DNA of 64,000 bases from Saccharothrix longispora (GTDB taxonomy: Bacteria > Actinomycetota > Actinomycetes > Mycobacteriales > Pseudonocardiaceae): NCBI RefSeq assembly GCF_030852425.1, contig NZ_NSDM01000002.1:434001-498000 (forward strand), read 5' to 3'. The translations under genes and the position numbers were made by a program. This document shows positions 26,138 to 35,787 of this stretch, piece by piece (positions within the stretch are counted from its first letter, which is position 1; each line of letters begins with the position of its first letter). The notes below the pieces were generated by a model. The model ran no database searches and was not told where the DNA came from. It worked only from the letters and a program-made list of their open reading frames with translations.

Positions 26138-27364
26138 TCAATTTCCTCCTCGGGTCGGTTCGGGACGGCGCAGGACCAGGGCCGAGTTGCCGCCGTGCAG
26201 GCCTCGGGCCAGGACCAGCGCGGTGCGGACGTCGAGCGGGCGGGCCTCGCCGGTGACCAGGTCGAGGTCGAACCGCCAGTCGCGCACGCCCGGCGTGGGC
26301 GGCACGACGCCGTGCTCGACGGCCAGGACGGCGGTCGCCACGTCGAGCGGCGCGGCGCCCGCGTAGCAGCGGCCGTAGCCGGTCTTGGGCGCGGTGACCG
26401 GGACGGCGCGGTCGCCGAGCAGCAGGCGCAGCGCCCGCGCCTCGGCCTCGTCGGCGCGCGGGTCGCCCAGGGCGTCGAGGAACACCGCGTCGACCTCCGC
26501 CGGGTCGAGCCGTGCCTCGGCCAGGGCGGTGCGAGCCGCCCTTGCGAGGCCCTCGGCGGAGTCCTCGTAGCGCTGCGGGCCGGTGAACGTCGCGCCGTGC
26601 CCGGCGACGACGGCCCGTGCGGCGACGCCCCGGTCCCGGGCGGCGTCGGCGTCCTCGACGACGAGCACGGCGCCGCCCTCGCCGGGCGCGAACCCGGCGG
26701 CGCGCGAGGTGTAGGGCAGGTAGGCCGTGCCGGGGTCCTCGCCGGTGCTGAGCAGGCCCAGGCCGAGCTGGCAGCACATCGAGTAGGGGCAGAACGGCGC
26801 CTCCGCGCCGCCCGCGAGCATCGCCCGCGCGCCCCTGGCCAGCTCACCGCGCGCGGTGGCGAACGCGTCCAGGCCACCGGCCTCGTCCGCGACCAGCACG
26901 CACGACGGGCCGCGCAGGCCGTGGCCGATGGAGAGCTGCCCGGTGCTCGCGGCGTAGAACCAGGCGATGGACTGGTAGGGGCCGACGTGCGCGGGGCCGC
27001 GCCGCCACAGGGCCTCGATCTCGCGCTGGCCGAACTCGACGCCGCCGGAGTAGCTCGCGGTCACCACGCCGAACGCGTAGTCGGGCACGGTGGCCGGGTC
27101 GAGGGCGGCGTCGCGCAGCGCCAGGTCGGCGGCGGCGAGCGCGAAGTGCGTGAACCGGTCGGTCTGCACGGCGACGCGCGGATCGACCCACCCGTCCGGC
27201 CCGAACCCGTCGACCTCGCCGGCCACGCGCACCGGGTAGGGGTTGGGCTCCCAGTGGCGCAGGTGCCCCAGTGCCCGGCGACCCTCCCGCACGGCGGGCC
27301 AGAAGTCCGCGCCGACGCCGCTGGGGGCGACCACGCCGACGCCGGTCACGACGGCGGCGCTCAC
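26138..27364 (-). CDS. Type II PKS chain-length factor (KS-beta)
   Basis: The 408-residue ketosynthase-like protein lacks the active-site Cys, which defines KS-beta. At the equivalent place it has [13 protein letters not shown] with Glu161, where the act-type protein has Gln161. It forms the heterodimer with KS-alpha that sets chain length. The GTG overlaps the KS-alpha stop by 4 nt (GTGA), giving the 1:1 coupled translation usual for this pair. The Glu is a non-standard residue at a site known to affect malonyl-ACP decarboxylation. Confidence 0.92.
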   Translation of the reverse strand: MSAAVVTGVGVVAPSGVGADFWPAVREGRRALGHLRHWEPNPYPVRVAGEVDGFGPDGWVDPRVAVQTDRFTHFALAAADLALRDAALDPATVPDYAFGVVTASYSGGVEFGQREIEALWRRGPAHVGPYQSIAWFYAASTGQLSIGHGLRGPSCVLVADEAGGLDAFATARGELARGARAMLAGGAEAPFCPYSMCCQLGLGLLSTGEDPGTAYLPYTSRAAGFAPGEGGAVLVVEDADAARDRGVAARAVVAGHGATFTGPQRYEDSAEGLARAARTALAEARLDPAEVDAVFLDALGDPRADEAEARALRLLLGDRAVPVTAPKTGYGRCYAGAAPLDVATAVLAVEHGVVPPTPGVRDWRFDLDLVTGEARPLDVRTALVLARGLHGGNSALVLRRPEPTRGGN

Positions 27365-28629
27365 GACCGCTCCCGGGCGGTCGACGGCCGGGTCAGCACG
27401 ACCGCCGACTGGAAGCCGCCGAACCCGCTGCCCACCGACAGCACGGCGCGCAGGTCGCGTTCGCGGGCGGTGTGCGGCACGTAGTCCAGGTCGCACTCGG
27501 GGTCGGGGGTGTCGAGGTTGGCCGTGGGCGGCACGACGCCATCGGTCATGGCGAGCACGCACGCGGCCAGCTCGATCGAGCCGATAGCGCCCAGCGAGTG
27601 GCCGACCATGGACTTCACCGAGCTGACCGGCGTGGTGCGGGCGTGCTCGCCGAGGACCCGCTTGAACGCGGCCGTCTCGTGCCGGTCGTTCTGCTTCGTG
27701 CCGGAGCCGTGCGCGTTGACGTAGTCGACGTCGGAGGGCGCGACGCGGGCCTGGTCGAGGGCGCGCCGCGCGGCCTCGGCCATCTCCACGCCGTCGGGCC
27801 GCAGGCCGGTCATGTGGAAGGCGTTGCTCAGGGTCGCGAAGCCCGCGACCTCGGCGAGCACCACGGCACCGCGCCGGAGGGCGTGCTCGCGCTCCTCCAG
27901 CACCAGCACGGCGGCGCCCTCGCCGAGCACGAACCCGTCCCGGTGCAGGTCGAACGGCCGGGCGGCGTGCCCGGGGTCGTCGTTGCGGGCGGTGGTGGCG
28001 CGGATGGCGTCGAAGCAGGACACCGCGATCGGCGAGATCGGCGACTCCGCCCCGCCCGCGAGCACCACGTCCACCACGCCGTCCTCGACGAGCCGCGCCG
28101 CGTGGCCGACCGCGTCCAGGCCGGCCGTGCAGCCGGTGGAGACGGTGCGCACCGGTCCGCGCGCGCCGACCCGGTCGGCCACCTCGGTGGCGAGCGTCGC
28201 GGGTGAGAGGGCGAGGTGCAGGAACGGGGAGGCCGCCGACGGGTCGACCAGCCAGCGCGCGCCCCGGTCGGAGGTCGCCACGTAGTCGCGCTCCAGCAGG
28301 GTCGTACCGCCGACGGCCGAGCCCATGGACACGCCCACCCGCCACGGGTCGGCCACCTCCAGCTCGGCCTGGGCCCACGCCTCCGCGGCGGCCACCGCGG
28401 CGAACTGGACGTAGCGGTCCATGCGGGCGACCTCGGCCGCCGTCAACCCGGCCTCGGCGGGGTCGAAGTCGCACTCGGCGGCCACCCGCGACCGGAAGCC
28501 CGTCGCGTCGAACAGCGAGATCCGGCGGGTGGCGGTGCGGCCCGCGGTCAGCAGCTCCCAGAACGCCTTCGTGCCGGTGCCGCCGGGTGCCACCACCCCG
28601 ATGCCGGTCACCGCCACCCGGCGGGTCAC
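27361..28629 (-). CDS. Type II PKS ketosynthase (KS-alpha)
   Basis: The 422-residue protein has the full catalytic triad: C167 in [14 protein letters not shown]307 in [12 protein letters not shown] and H344 in [12 protein letters not shown]. It performs the decarboxylative condensations that build the aromatic polyketide backbone. The GTG at 28629 overlaps the cupin stop (GTGA). Gene order around it, SchA/CurD protein, cupin, KS-alpha, KS-beta, ACP, aromatase, cyclase, is that of spore-pigment (whiE/sch/cur) loci. Confidence 0.94.
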   Translation of the reverse strand: MTRRVAVTGIGVVAPGGTGTKAFWELLTAGRTATRRISLFDATGFRSRVAAECDFDPAEAGLTAAEVARMDRYVQFAAVAAAEAWAQAELEVADPWRVGVSMGSAVGGTTLLERDYVATSDRGARWLVDPSAASPFLHLALSPATLATEVADRVGARGPVRTVSTGCTAGLDAVGHAARLVEDGVVDVVLAGGAESPISPIAVSCFDAIRATTARNDDPGHAARPFDLHRDGFVLGEGAAVLVLEEREHALRRGAVVLAEVAGFATLSNAFHMTGLRPDGVEMAEAARRALDQARVAPSDVDYVNAHGSGTKQNDRHETAAFKRVLGEHARTTPVSSVKSMVGHSLGAIGSIELAACVLAMTDGVVPPTANLDTPDPECDLDYVPHTARERDLRAVLSVGSGFGGFQSAVVLTRPSTARERS

Positions 28630-29015
28630 GGCGTCGGCTCCGTGTCCACGTGCCCCAGTTCGGGGCGGGGCGCGAGCGGGCACAGGTGGAACACCAGCCG
28701 CGCGGGCGCGGCGGAGGTGTTGCGGACCCGGTGCCGGACGCCGAGCGGCACCAGCATGGCCTGGTCGGCGGCCAGCCGGTGCGGGACGCCGTCGAGGTCC
28801 AGTTCGACCTCGCCCGCCACCACGTACAGGTACTCGTCGGAGTACGGGTGGTAGTGCTCGGTGACCCGCTCGCCGGGCGCCAGCGCCAGCACGCCGAGGA
28901 AGCCGCTGGTCGAGCCCACGGTCTTCGGGCCGAGCAGGACGCGCACGTCGCCGCCGCGGTGCAGCAGGGGCGGGACGTCGGCCGGGCTCACCGCCCGGTG
29001 CAGCTGCCCGGTCAC
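28626..29015 (-). CDS. Cupin-fold polyketide cyclase-like protein (WhiE ORFII type)
   Basis: The 129-residue single-cupin protein has metal-binding residues in [20 protein letters not shown] and a second-motif His in [11 protein letters not shown]. Cupins of this kind accompany spore-pigment and some aromatic polyketide clusters and are thought to help cyclise the chain. It is linked by GTGA overlaps on both sides. Confidence 0.85.
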   Translation of the reverse strand: MTGQLHRAVSPADVPPLLHRGGDVRVLLGPKTVGSTSGFLGVLALAPGERVTEHYHPYSDEYLYVVAGEVELDLDGVPHRLAADQAMLVPLGVRHRVRNTSAAPARLVFHLCPLAPRPELGHVDTEPTP

Positions 29016-29653
29016 GCCGCCACCTCCACCACGCGGTCGGTCACCAGGGTCATCGGCCGCGCGAGCCGCACGAGCGGCGCGAGCAGGCCCGCCAGCGGCA
29101 CCGGCGGCGAGCCGGGCGCGTGGCCCGGCGCCGCGGACTCGGTGAGGTGCACGACGAGGTCGTGGCGGCGGAACACGGTGACAGCGCCGTCGAGGGGCGC
29201 CTCGGCGGCGAGCAGCCCGGCCACCTCGCGACCGCGTCCCGGCAGCGCCCGGTAGAGCGCGGCGGTCCGGGGCGCCCCGCGCTCGGCCGTGCCCCGCCGC
29301 CCGGCCACCCGCATCGCGGAGGTGGCCAGGAAGCGGCGCCGGTCGTCCTCGTCGGACAGGTCGCGCGGTTCGAGCAGGTGCGGGCGCAGGCGGTCCTCCA
29401 CGGCCCGGATCTGCGGCCGGCCGGCCAGGTGGCGGATCGCCTCGGCGGGCGGGCAGGTGATGTCCACGACCCGCACGACGGTCGGTCCGGCCATGAACAC
29501 CGAGGTGCGGTCGAGCAGGGTGCGCGGCGGACCGCCACCCGGCGGGCCGCCGCCCGACGCGCCGGGCGGCGGCCGGTGGTAGCCGGAGAGGATCCCCGCC
29601 ACGGCGGCCTCGGACCCCGGCCGCACGGCGAACGTCAAGGCGTAGCGGTTCAC
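29012..29653 (-). CDS. SchA/CurD-domain protein of the polyketide operon (WhiE ORFI type)
   Basis: The 213-residue protein begins [24 protein letters not shown] and holds two ferredoxin-like halves. It matches the SchA/CurD domain named after the Streptomyces halstedii and S. curacoi pigment clusters. A glycine/proline-rich insert of about 18 residues lies near 28-44. Its biochemical role is not established. It is coupled to both neighbours by 4-nt overlaps, which argues for stoichiometric production with the PKS. Confidence 0.8.
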   Translation of the reverse strand: MNRYALTFAVRPGSEAAVAGILSGYHRPPPGASGGGPPGGGPPRTLLDRTSVFMAGPTVVRVVDITCPPAEAIRHLAGRPQIRAVEDRLRPHLLEPRDLSDEDDRRRFLATSAMRVAGRRGTAERGAPRTAALYRALPGRGREVAGLLAAEAPLDGAVTVFRRHDLVVHLTESAAPGHAPGSPPVPLAGLLAPLVRLARPMTLVTDRVVEVAA

Positions 29654-30009
29654 GGCGTGCCTCCCACTTCCTGTCGTTGCGGCGCGCGGGTCGTCGCCCG
29701 CACGAGGTAGCGCCGCGATTCGCGATCGGTCACGCACGCCATCAGCGGGGCGGCGAGGGCGCGGTGCCCGGCGGTCGCCTCCCAGGTGGCGAAGTGCTGC
29801 GGGCTCGCCCACTCGCTGGTGATGACCCACTCGTCCGGGTCGTGCGCGGACTGGCACAGCTGGTCGCCGAGGTAGCCCTCGACCCGGGCGACCTCGTGGC
29901 GGATGCGCTCGTAGGCGTCGCGGAGCCGCGGGCCGGCACCCGGTTCGGCGCGCAGCCGGAAGATCACCCGCAGGTGGTCGGTGGTCGGGAACTCCGGGGT
30001 CGGGTCCAT
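29650..30009 (-). CDS. Antibiotic biosynthesis monooxygenase (ABM)-domain protein
   Basis: The 119-residue protein has a dimeric alpha+beta-barrel ABM pattern: [57 protein letters not shown] proteins are cofactor-free oxygenases or cyclases in aromatic polyketide pathways. It is the first gene of the nine-gene operon, so the promoter should lie in 30010-30051 or further upstream. An ATG start with a nearby G-rich site is used. Confidence 0.82.
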   Translation of the reverse strand: MDPTPEFPTTDHLRVIFRLRAEPGAGPRLRDAYERIRHEVARVEGYLGDQLCQSAHDPDEWVITSEWASPQHFATWEATAGHRALAAPLMACVTDRESRRYLVRATTRAPQRQEVGGTP

Positions 30010-30051
30010 CCCTGCTCCTGTGGGCTCGGGGGGTGCGGGCGGCGGCCGGCG

Positions 30052-30327
30052 CTAGTCCTCGGGGTAGGACGCGATGCGGCACGCGTGGCGGGCCTCCCCG
30101 GGCGGCACGCCCTCGGCCTGGAGGATGCTGCGGCACCGCCGGACGTCCCCCGGAAGACCGCTCTTGGCGATCTTGCAGGCGCGCAGCACCGCGTCGGTGA
30201 CCTCGACGCCCTGCTCCATGACGTGGTCGATGCAGATGCCCGGATCGGCGGACGCTGGTGCGGCGGCCACGAGCGGCGCGGCGAGGACCGCGAGGGTGAG
30301 CGCGACGGCGCGGAGGGTGCTCGACAT
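30052..30327 (-). CDS. Small secreted four-cysteine protein, unknown function
   Basis: The 91-residue protein has a clear signal peptide (TLRAVALTLAVLAAPLVAA, cleavage near ASA-DP). The mature part of about 64 residues has four cysteines (32, 51, 65, 83), enough for two disulfides. I recognise no family. It precedes the polyketide operon by 42 nt on the same strand, so it could be its leader gene or an independent exported protein. GAGGAG about 11 nt before the ATG supports translation. Confidence 0.7.
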   Translation of the reverse strand: MSSTLRAVALTLAVLAAPLVAAAPASADPGICIDHVMEQGVEVTDAVLRACKIAKSGLPGDVRRCRSILQAEGVPPGEARHACRIASYPED

Positions 30328-30493
30328 CGGTGATCGCTCCTCGGGAGGCGTCAGGTCGTGCAGGGGTTCCCCACGCTCCGGCTCCGATCCCGGCCTGTCC
30401 ACCGGGGCACCACCAGGCGCACCCGGACCACCCGTCCGGGTACACCGCTTGTCGCACTTCGTGTCGTGGCGCGCCGGGCGGTCATCCCACCCA

Positions 30494-30506
30494 CTCCACT
30501 GTGGAG
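30494..30506. promoter_or_regulatory. Palindrome in the divergent mscR spacer
   Basis: CTCCAC and GTGGAG are symmetric around one T, about 90 bp upstream of mscR and 167 bp upstream of the small secreted protein gene. The 269-nt spacer (30328-30596) must hold both promoters; this is its clearest symmetric element. Confidence 0.35.
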
Positions 30507-30596
30507 CGAAGGTGGCCGACCGGGCAGGGGCGGTTTCGCGATCCGGCCTCCGTGGCATAGAACTGGACCCGACAGCGGGCATCGAGGAGGATCTAC

Positions 30597-31682
30597 GTGG
30601 CTCAGACGGTTCGCGGTGTGGTCGCACGGGGCAAGGGCGCTCCGGTCGAGGTGGTGGACGTCGTGGTCCCCGACCCCGGCCCGGGCGAGGCCGTGGTGAA
30701 GGTGCAGGCGTGCGGCGTGTGCCACACCGACCTGCACTACCGGGAGGGCGGGATCAACGACGGGTTCCCGTTCCTGCTCGGCCACGAGGCCGCCGGGATC
30801 GTCGAGGCCGTCGGCGACGGCGTCACCGACGTCGCGCCCGGCGACTTCGTGATCCTCAACTGGCGCGCGGTGTGCGGCCGGTGCCGCGCCTGCCTGCGCG
30901 GCCGGCCGTGGTACTGCTTCGACACCCACAACGCCTCGCAGCCGATGACGCTGGCCGACGGCACCCCGCTGTCCCCCGCCTTGGGGATCGGCGCGTTCGC
31001 CGAGAAGACCCTCGTGCACGCCGGCCAGTGCACCAAGGTCGACCCCCAGGCCTCCCCCGCCGCCGCCGGCCTGCTCGGCTGCGGCGTCATGGCCGGGTTC
31101 GGCGCGGCGGTCAACACCGGCAACGTCGGCCGCGGCGACTCCGTCGCCGTCATCGGCTGCGGCGGCGTCGGCGCGGCGGCCGTCGCCGGCGCGCGGGTCG
31201 CGGGCGCGACCACGATCATCGCCGTCGACCTCGACCCGCGGAAGCTGGAGCAGGCCACCAGGCTGGGCGCCACCCACACCGTCGACGCCAAGGACGAGGA
31301 CGTCGTCGAGCGGGTCCGCGAGCTGACCGGCGGGTTCGGCGCGGACGTCGTGATCGACGCCGTCGGCCGCCCCGAGACCTGGAAGCAGGCGTTCCACGCC
31401 CGCGACCTCGCGGGCACCGTCGTGCTGGTCGGCGTGCCCACCCCCGAGATGCGGCTGGAGATGCCGCTGATCGACCTGTTCTCCCGCGGCGGCTCCCTGA
31501 AGTCCTCCTGGTACGGCGACTGCCTGCCCACCCGCGACTTCCCCTACATGATCGACCTGCACCGGCAGGGCCGCCTCGACCTCGACGCCTTCGTCACCGA
31601 GACCATCGCCCTCGACCAGGTCGAGCAGGCCTTCGCCAAGATGCACCACGGCGACGTCCTGCGCTCCGTGGTGGTCTTCTGA
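30597..31682 (+). CDS. mscR: S-(hydroxymethyl)mycothiol dehydrogenase (NAD/mycothiol-dependent formaldehyde dehydrogenase)
   Basis: The 361-residue zinc alcohol dehydrogenase has a catalytic-zinc ACGVCHTD near 38-45 and GHEAAG, the four structural-zinc cysteines in [16 protein letters not shown], and the NAD motif GCGGVG. The [19 protein letters not shown] opening and the [15 protein letters not shown] insert are typical of mycothiol-dependent formaldehyde dehydrogenase (MscR/AdhE2), which can also reduce S-nitrosomycothiol. GAGGAGG precedes the GTG. It overlaps a metallo-beta-lactamase-fold gene (TGATG), the standard partner. Confidence 0.92.
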   Translation: MAQTVRGVVARGKGAPVEVVDVVVPDPGPGEAVVKVQACGVCHTDLHYREGGINDGFPFLLGHEAAGIVEAVGDGVTDVAPGDFVILNWRAVCGRCRACLRGRPWYCFDTHNASQPMTLADGTPLSPALGIGAFAEKTLVHAGQCTKVDPQASPAAAGLLGCGVMAGFGAAVNTGNVGRGDSVAVIGCGGVGAAAVAGARVAGATTIIAVDLDPRKLEQATRLGATHTVDAKDEDVVERVRELTGGFGADVVIDAVGRPETWKQAFHARDLAGTVVLVGVPTPEMRLEMPLIDLFSRGGSLKSSWYGDCLPTRDFPYMIDLHRQGRLDLDAFVTETIALDQVEQAFAKMHHGDVLRSVVVF

Positions 31683-32311
31683 TGGCCCGCGTCGACCACA
31701 CCACCACGCGGGGCACGTTCAGCCTCGACGGGCAGACCTTCGACGTCGACAACAACGTCTGGGTGATCGGCGACGACACCGAGTGCGTCGTCGTCGACGC
31801 CCCGCACGACGTGGACAGGATCATGCGGGTGGTGGGCGACCGCGCGGTCAAGGCCATCCTGGCCACGCACGCCCACGACGACCACGTCCGCGTCGCGCCG
31901 GAGCTGTCGCGGCGCACCGGCGCGCCCGTGCTGCTGCACCCCGACGACCTGGTCGTGTGGCGGCTCACGCACCCCGACACCGACCCCGGCGGCGAACTCG
32001 CCGACGGCCAGGTCATCGAGGTCGCGGGCACCGCCCTGCACGTCCTGCACACCCCCGGCCACGCGCCGGGCGCGGTCTGCTTCCACGCCCCCGACCTGAA
32101 CGCCGTGTTCACCGGCGACACCCTGTTCCACGGCGGCCCCGGCGCCACCGGCCGCTCCTACTCCGACTTCGACACCATCATCGAGTCGATCACCGACCGA
32201 CTGCTCACCCTGCCACCGGAGACCGTCGTGCACACCGGCCACGGCGACGACACCACCATCGGCGCCGAAGCCCCCCACCGTGCGGACTGGATCGCCCGGG
32301 CCGCCGGCTGA
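31682..32311 (+). CDS. Metallo-beta-lactamase-fold hydrolase, partner of MscR
   Basis: The 209-residue protein has the HxHxDH motif THAHDDHVR at about 58-66, GHAPGAVCF, the metal Asp in FTGDTLF and a C-terminal HTGHGDDT. It resembles the glyoxalase II branch. Its tight coupling to mscR suggests that it hydrolyses the thioester product, S-formylmycothiol, to formate and mycothiol. This fits the pathway, but the specificity is inferred. Confidence 0.85.
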   Translation: MARVDHTTTRGTFSLDGQTFDVDNNVWVIGDDTECVVVDAPHDVDRIMRVVGDRAVKAILATHAHDDHVRVAPELSRRTGAPVLLHPDDLVVWRLTHPDTDPGGELADGQVIEVAGTALHVLHTPGHAPGAVCFHAPDLNAVFTGDTLFHGGPGATGRSYSDFDTIIESITDRLLTLPPETVVHTGHGDDTTIGAEAPHRADWIARAAG

Positions 32312-32314
32312 CGG

Positions 32315-32350
32315 GTGCGGGCGGGCCACCTCCCGGTGACCCGCCCGCAC
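32315..32350. terminator. Bidirectional terminator between mscR operon and secreted repeat protein
   Basis: GTGCGGGCGGG (32315-32325) and CCCGCCCGCAC (32340-32350) form an 11-bp perfect stem with a 14-nt loop, filling the gap between two convergent genes. Confidence 0.72.
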
Positions 32351-32354
32351 GCCG

Positions 32355-34160
32355 CTACCCGATGTGCTGCTCGACGCCCGGCACGTCCGCGCCCGCCGTG
32401 ACCGCGACCGGGGTCGCGGCGCCGAAGGACGCGGCGTCCCGGTACCAGGCCTCCCGCCGGGGCTCCCGCTCGATGGCGCGGAAGCGGAGCTTGACCTCCT
32501 GGGTGCCCAGGCCGCCGACCACGTAGCCGTCCCCGTAGTTGGTGTCCCCGGCGCCGGCGACGTCACCGGTCCGGGCGTTCACCGCCATGACGTGCACCCA
32601 GGCGTACTCGTCGCCGTCCACGGCCGTCGTGCCGCTCACGCTGCCGCCCGCCACGAGGGACTCGTCGTGCGCGACCTCGCGCTCGGCGCGCACCCGGACG
32701 GGGGTGGCGGCGAAGCGGTCCGCCGCACCGCCCGACCACTGCCAGGCGTACCCGCCCGGCCGGTGCGCGAACTCCAGCGGCCAGCGGTACGGGCCGAGGC
32801 CGGTGAGCCGGTAGGCCCCGCCCGCGTCGGTGCACGTCTCGCCGTAGGCGTCCGGCGCGGCGAACGGGAAGACGCACACCTGCGCGACGCCGGCCCCGGT
32901 GACCCGGTCCGTCACCACCCCGGTGACCGTGCCGGCGCGGTCCAGGCGGATCGGCGGCAGGTTCGTCCACCGACCCGGCGTGGCGTCGACCTGCCGCGCC
33001 AGGCGCTGGTCGCCGGTGCCACCGAGCCAGCCGACCCACTGGAGGCCGTGCGGGGCGGCGGGACGGGCGAGCAGCCGGTAGGCCGCCGGCGTCAGCGGGC
33101 CGAGCGCCACCACACCGGACGCGTCGCTGCACCACTCGGCCGCCCGCTCGCCGGACACGCCGTGCGCGCCGACCTCGATCGGCTCCACGCAGGTGCCGGC
33201 CACGGGCGCCCCGGTGCGGGCGTCGCGGACGGTGGTGCGGATCGCGATCCCCGGCTTCGCGTGGGCGACCACCGGCGTGGTCTCGCCGGAGCGGACCACG
33301 ACACCGCCGTGGTCGACCCCGAAGTGGGTCTTGTCCGGCGCGATGTGGAGCGTGTACGTGCCGCGCTTGAGCTGGTAGGCGATCCGCCCGTCGGTGGTGC
33401 ACGGCCGGTCCGCGCCCACGCCCGGCGTGAAGACGCAGAAGCTGCGGACCGGCGCGCCGGACACCTCGTCCACCACGGTCAGGTCGACCGTGCCGGGCGG
33501 GAAGGTCTGCTCGTCCACCGAGGTCTCGACGTCGCCGGCCACCACGACGGCCTCGGCGTCCGCGATGGACTCCTTCCGGTGGTACCACTGCTCGCCGTCG
33601 TAGGGCGTGCGGAACTGGATCTTGTAGTGGCCGGGCCACAGGCCGGTGAACCGGTAGGTCCCGTCGCCCGCGGTGCCGGTCGACGGCCCCCAGCGGTTGC
33701 CGTCGACGTCGACGATCGCGACCGTCGCGTTCGCGACCGGCGCGCCGGCCGAGGTGGTCAGCGTCCCCCGCAGGACGCCGACGCCGGGCGGGCGCAGCCC
33801 CAGCTCGTGCCGGGGGTTGCCGGTGTAGACGGGGTCCGCCGAGGCGAAGTCGCGCGCGTCCGCGGCGGAGTGGCGGGCGTACCAGGTGTCCGCGTACCCC
33901 TCGCCGGTGGTGCGCAGCTTGAACGGCCCCCACGAGCCCGTCGGGACGCTCAGCGAGTACCGGCCGCCCTCGTCGGCGCAGGCCTGGGCCACCTGGACCT
34001 GGTTCGCGTCGAAGGCGGTGACGCACGCGCCGGGCACCGGCTGGCCGGTGAACCGGGCCGTGACTATGCCCTCGGACAGCAGCGAGTCGGCGCTCGCCGT
34101 GCCCGTGAACGGCACGAGCAGCGCGCACGCCGCGACCAACGCCGCAAGACGACGTCTCAT
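32355..34160 (-). CDS. Secreted protein with tandem carboxypeptidase-regulatory-like domains
   Basis: The 601-residue protein has a signal peptide (RRRLAALVAACALLVPFTG, cleavage near ASA-DS). Five or six beta-sandwich repeats of the CarboxypepD_reg/transthyretin type follow, each with patterns such as GTLTTSAGAPVANATVAIVD, GTYRFTGLWPGHYKIQF and a Trp-Tyr/Ser...Ala-Asp-Ala...Val tail. Cysteines recur at similar places (ACVTAFD, SFCVFTPG, TCVEPIE, VCVFPF). No catalytic domain or sorting signal is visible. It may be an adhesive or matrix protein. It has its own promoter region upstream (34161-34415). Confidence 0.8.
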   Translation of the reverse strand: MRRRLAALVAACALLVPFTGTASADSLLSEGIVTARFTGQPVPGACVTAFDANQVQVAQACADEGGRYSLSVPTGSWGPFKLRTTGEGYADTWYARHSAADARDFASADPVYTGNPRHELGLRPPGVGVLRGTLTTSAGAPVANATVAIVDVDGNRWGPSTGTAGDGTYRFTGLWPGHYKIQFRTPYDGEQWYHRKESIADAEAVVVAGDVETSVDEQTFPPGTVDLTVVDEVSGAPVRSFCVFTPGVGADRPCTTDGRIAYQLKRGTYTLHIAPDKTHFGVDHGGVVVRSGETTPVVAHAKPGIAIRTTVRDARTGAPVAGTCVEPIEVGAHGVSGERAAEWCSDASGVVALGPLTPAAYRLLARPAAPHGLQWVGWLGGTGDQRLARQVDATPGRWTNLPPIRLDRAGTVTGVVTDRVTGAGVAQVCVFPFAAPDAYGETCTDAGGAYRLTGLGPYRWPLEFAHRPGGYAWQWSGGAADRFAATPVRVRAEREVAHDESLVAGGSVSGTTAVDGDEYAWVHVMAVNARTGDVAGAGDTNYGDGYVVGGLGTQEVKLRFRAIEREPRREAWYRDAASFGAATPVAVTAGADVPGVEQHIG

Positions 34161-34415
34161 TCTTCCTCCTGTTGGCGTGCGGACGCGCGAGGAGAAGGCG
34201 GACGTGCCCCCGTGTGATGCCCCCGCACCGCGCCGACCACGCGATTCGACGCGGAATGTACTGATCGCGGGTCGGCTTTGTCACTGCCTTTGTCCCGCCA
34301 CCGCCCGCCGTGGTCCCCCGACCGCGGGGTGCGGTGTCGATCGGCGTCACGCGGGGTCCGACCGCCCCGCCTCCCCGTCGTCGCCGGGACGGAGGCCCCG
34401 ATCACGTGAGCGACC

Positions 34416-34790
34416 CTAGCGGCGCGTGAGCGAGCGCAGGGCGAGGCGGGCGATCGGCAGGTAGGCCACGACCACCGACGCCGGGCCGCGCACCACCAGC
34501 CACGTCGCCCCGTCCGGTTCGACGCCGTGGCGCAGCCGCAGCCGGACGGGTCCGATCCGGGCGTCCCACGCCCACGTCCGGGCCGTCGGGTCCACCTCGG
34601 TCACGGTGAAGGCGACCCGCACGCCCAGCGGGCCCCGCACGCGTCCGGTGACGCCGGGGGCGATCCGGCGCGCCGACGCCTCGACCCCGGTGATCTGCGG
34701 CGCCCACCCGGGCCACCGCGCCGGCTCGGCGTAGCGCTCCCACACCACCGCCGCCGGCGCCCGGCCGGGTGCGCGCGTCCTGGCTTCCAC
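34416..34790 (-). CDS. SRPBCC (polyketide cyclase/dehydrase-like) protein
   Basis: The 124-residue protein shows the helix-grip pattern of small SRPBCC lipid-binding proteins: APAAVVWERYAEPARWPGW near the start, then RVRGPLGVRVAFTVTEVDP and a terminal helix. The GTG at 34790 is preceded by GGGGGAG and is the only start in register with the domain. Function is unknown; neighbours do not clarify it. Confidence 0.7.
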   Translation of the reverse strand: MEARTRAPGRAPAAVVWERYAEPARWPGWAPQITGVEASARRIAPGVTGRVRGPLGVRVAFTVTEVDPTARTWAWDARIGPVRLRLRHGVEPDGATWLVVRGPASVVVAYLPIARLALRSLTRR

Positions 34791-34875
34791 TCCCCCATCG
34801 TCGCCGGGAACGCGGGCCTGCGCCGGTCGGCGCTCCCCCGCGGCGTCGTCGGCGGACGTCCCGCGGGTGGACCGG

Positions 34876-35724
34876 TCAGCCGGTCGCGCGCACGACGTCG
34901 GCCAACGGGGTGGCGGGACGCCCGGTGAGGCGGGGCACGTGGTCGGTGACGGCGGCCAACTCGCCGCGCTCGATGGCCGTGTAGGTGGACACCCACGCGT
35001 CGAGCTGCCAGTCGGGTGCGCCGTGGTGGGCGCGCGACCGGTACGCCTCCTCCACGGTCTCGGGGCGGTAGACGACGTCGCGCCCGGTGGTGCGGGACAG
35101 CACCTCGGCGACCTCGGCGAGGGTGAGCGCCTCCGGTCCGGTGAGGTCGTAGGTCGCGCCCACGTGGCGGGCGGGGTCGGTGAGCACGGCGGTGGCGGCG
35201 TCGGCGATGTCGTCCTGGGCGACCACCGCGGCCCGCCCGTCACCCGCCGGGCCGCGGATGACGCCGTCGTCGCCGACGAGGCCGAGCGTGAAGTCCGCGT
35301 ACAGGTTGTCGCGCAGGAACGTGAAGGCGAGGCCGCTCGCCCGGATGTGCCGCTCGGTGGCCCAGTGGTCGCGGGCGAGCGTGAACGCGGCGTCCGGGGC
35401 CGCCCCGCAGAACGAGGTGTAGACGAGGTGCCCGACCCCGGCGTCGACCGCGGCGTCCACGAACGTGCGGTGTTGTGCCACCCGGTCGGGGGTTTCCGAG
35501 GCTGACACCATGAGGACGACGTCACTGCCGCGCAGGGCGTCGCGGACGGCGTCCCGGTCGGTGAACGCGGCGCGCAGCACGCGTGCGCCGGACAACCCGG
35601 GAGCGCGGGCGGGGTCGCGCACCAGCAGGGTCTGCGGCAGTCCGGCGTCGGCGAGGCGTCGGGCGACACGACCGCCCAGCCGGCCGGTGGCCCCGGTGAC
35701 GACGATCGTGGGGCGGTCGGTCAT
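34876..35724 (-). CDS. NAD(P)-binding atypical SDR, NmrA/QOR2-like
   Basis: The 282-residue protein begins TIVVTGATGRLGGRVARRLAD, the TGxxGxxG Rossmann motif of atypical short-chain dehydrogenases. It continues with an NmrA-like body (LARDHWATERHIRASGLAFTFLRDNLYADF). Relatives include NAD(P)H:quinone oxidoreductase 2 and redox-sensing NmrA proteins. The ATG at 35724 was chosen over a longer frame because the Rossmann strand starts six residues later. It lies 85 nt upstream of the SRPBCC gene on the same strand. Confidence 0.85.
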   Translation of the reverse strand: MTDRPTIVVTGATGRLGGRVARRLADAGLPQTLLVRDPARAPGLSGARVLRAAFTDRDAVRDALRGSDVVLMVSASETPDRVAQHRTFVDAAVDAGVGHLVYTSFCGAAPDAAFTLARDHWATERHIRASGLAFTFLRDNLYADFTLGLVGDDGVIRGPAGDGRAAVVAQDDIADAATAVLTDPARHVGATYDLTGPEALTLAEVAEVLSRTTGRDVVYRPETVEEAYRSRAHHGAPDWQLDAWVSTYTAIERGELAAVTDHVPRLTGRPATPLADVVRATG

Positions 35725-35787
35725 GGGCGGCTCCCGTCCTCGGTGCTCACGCCGCACAGCATCGCCCACGGGCGCGCCACCCGCCCG

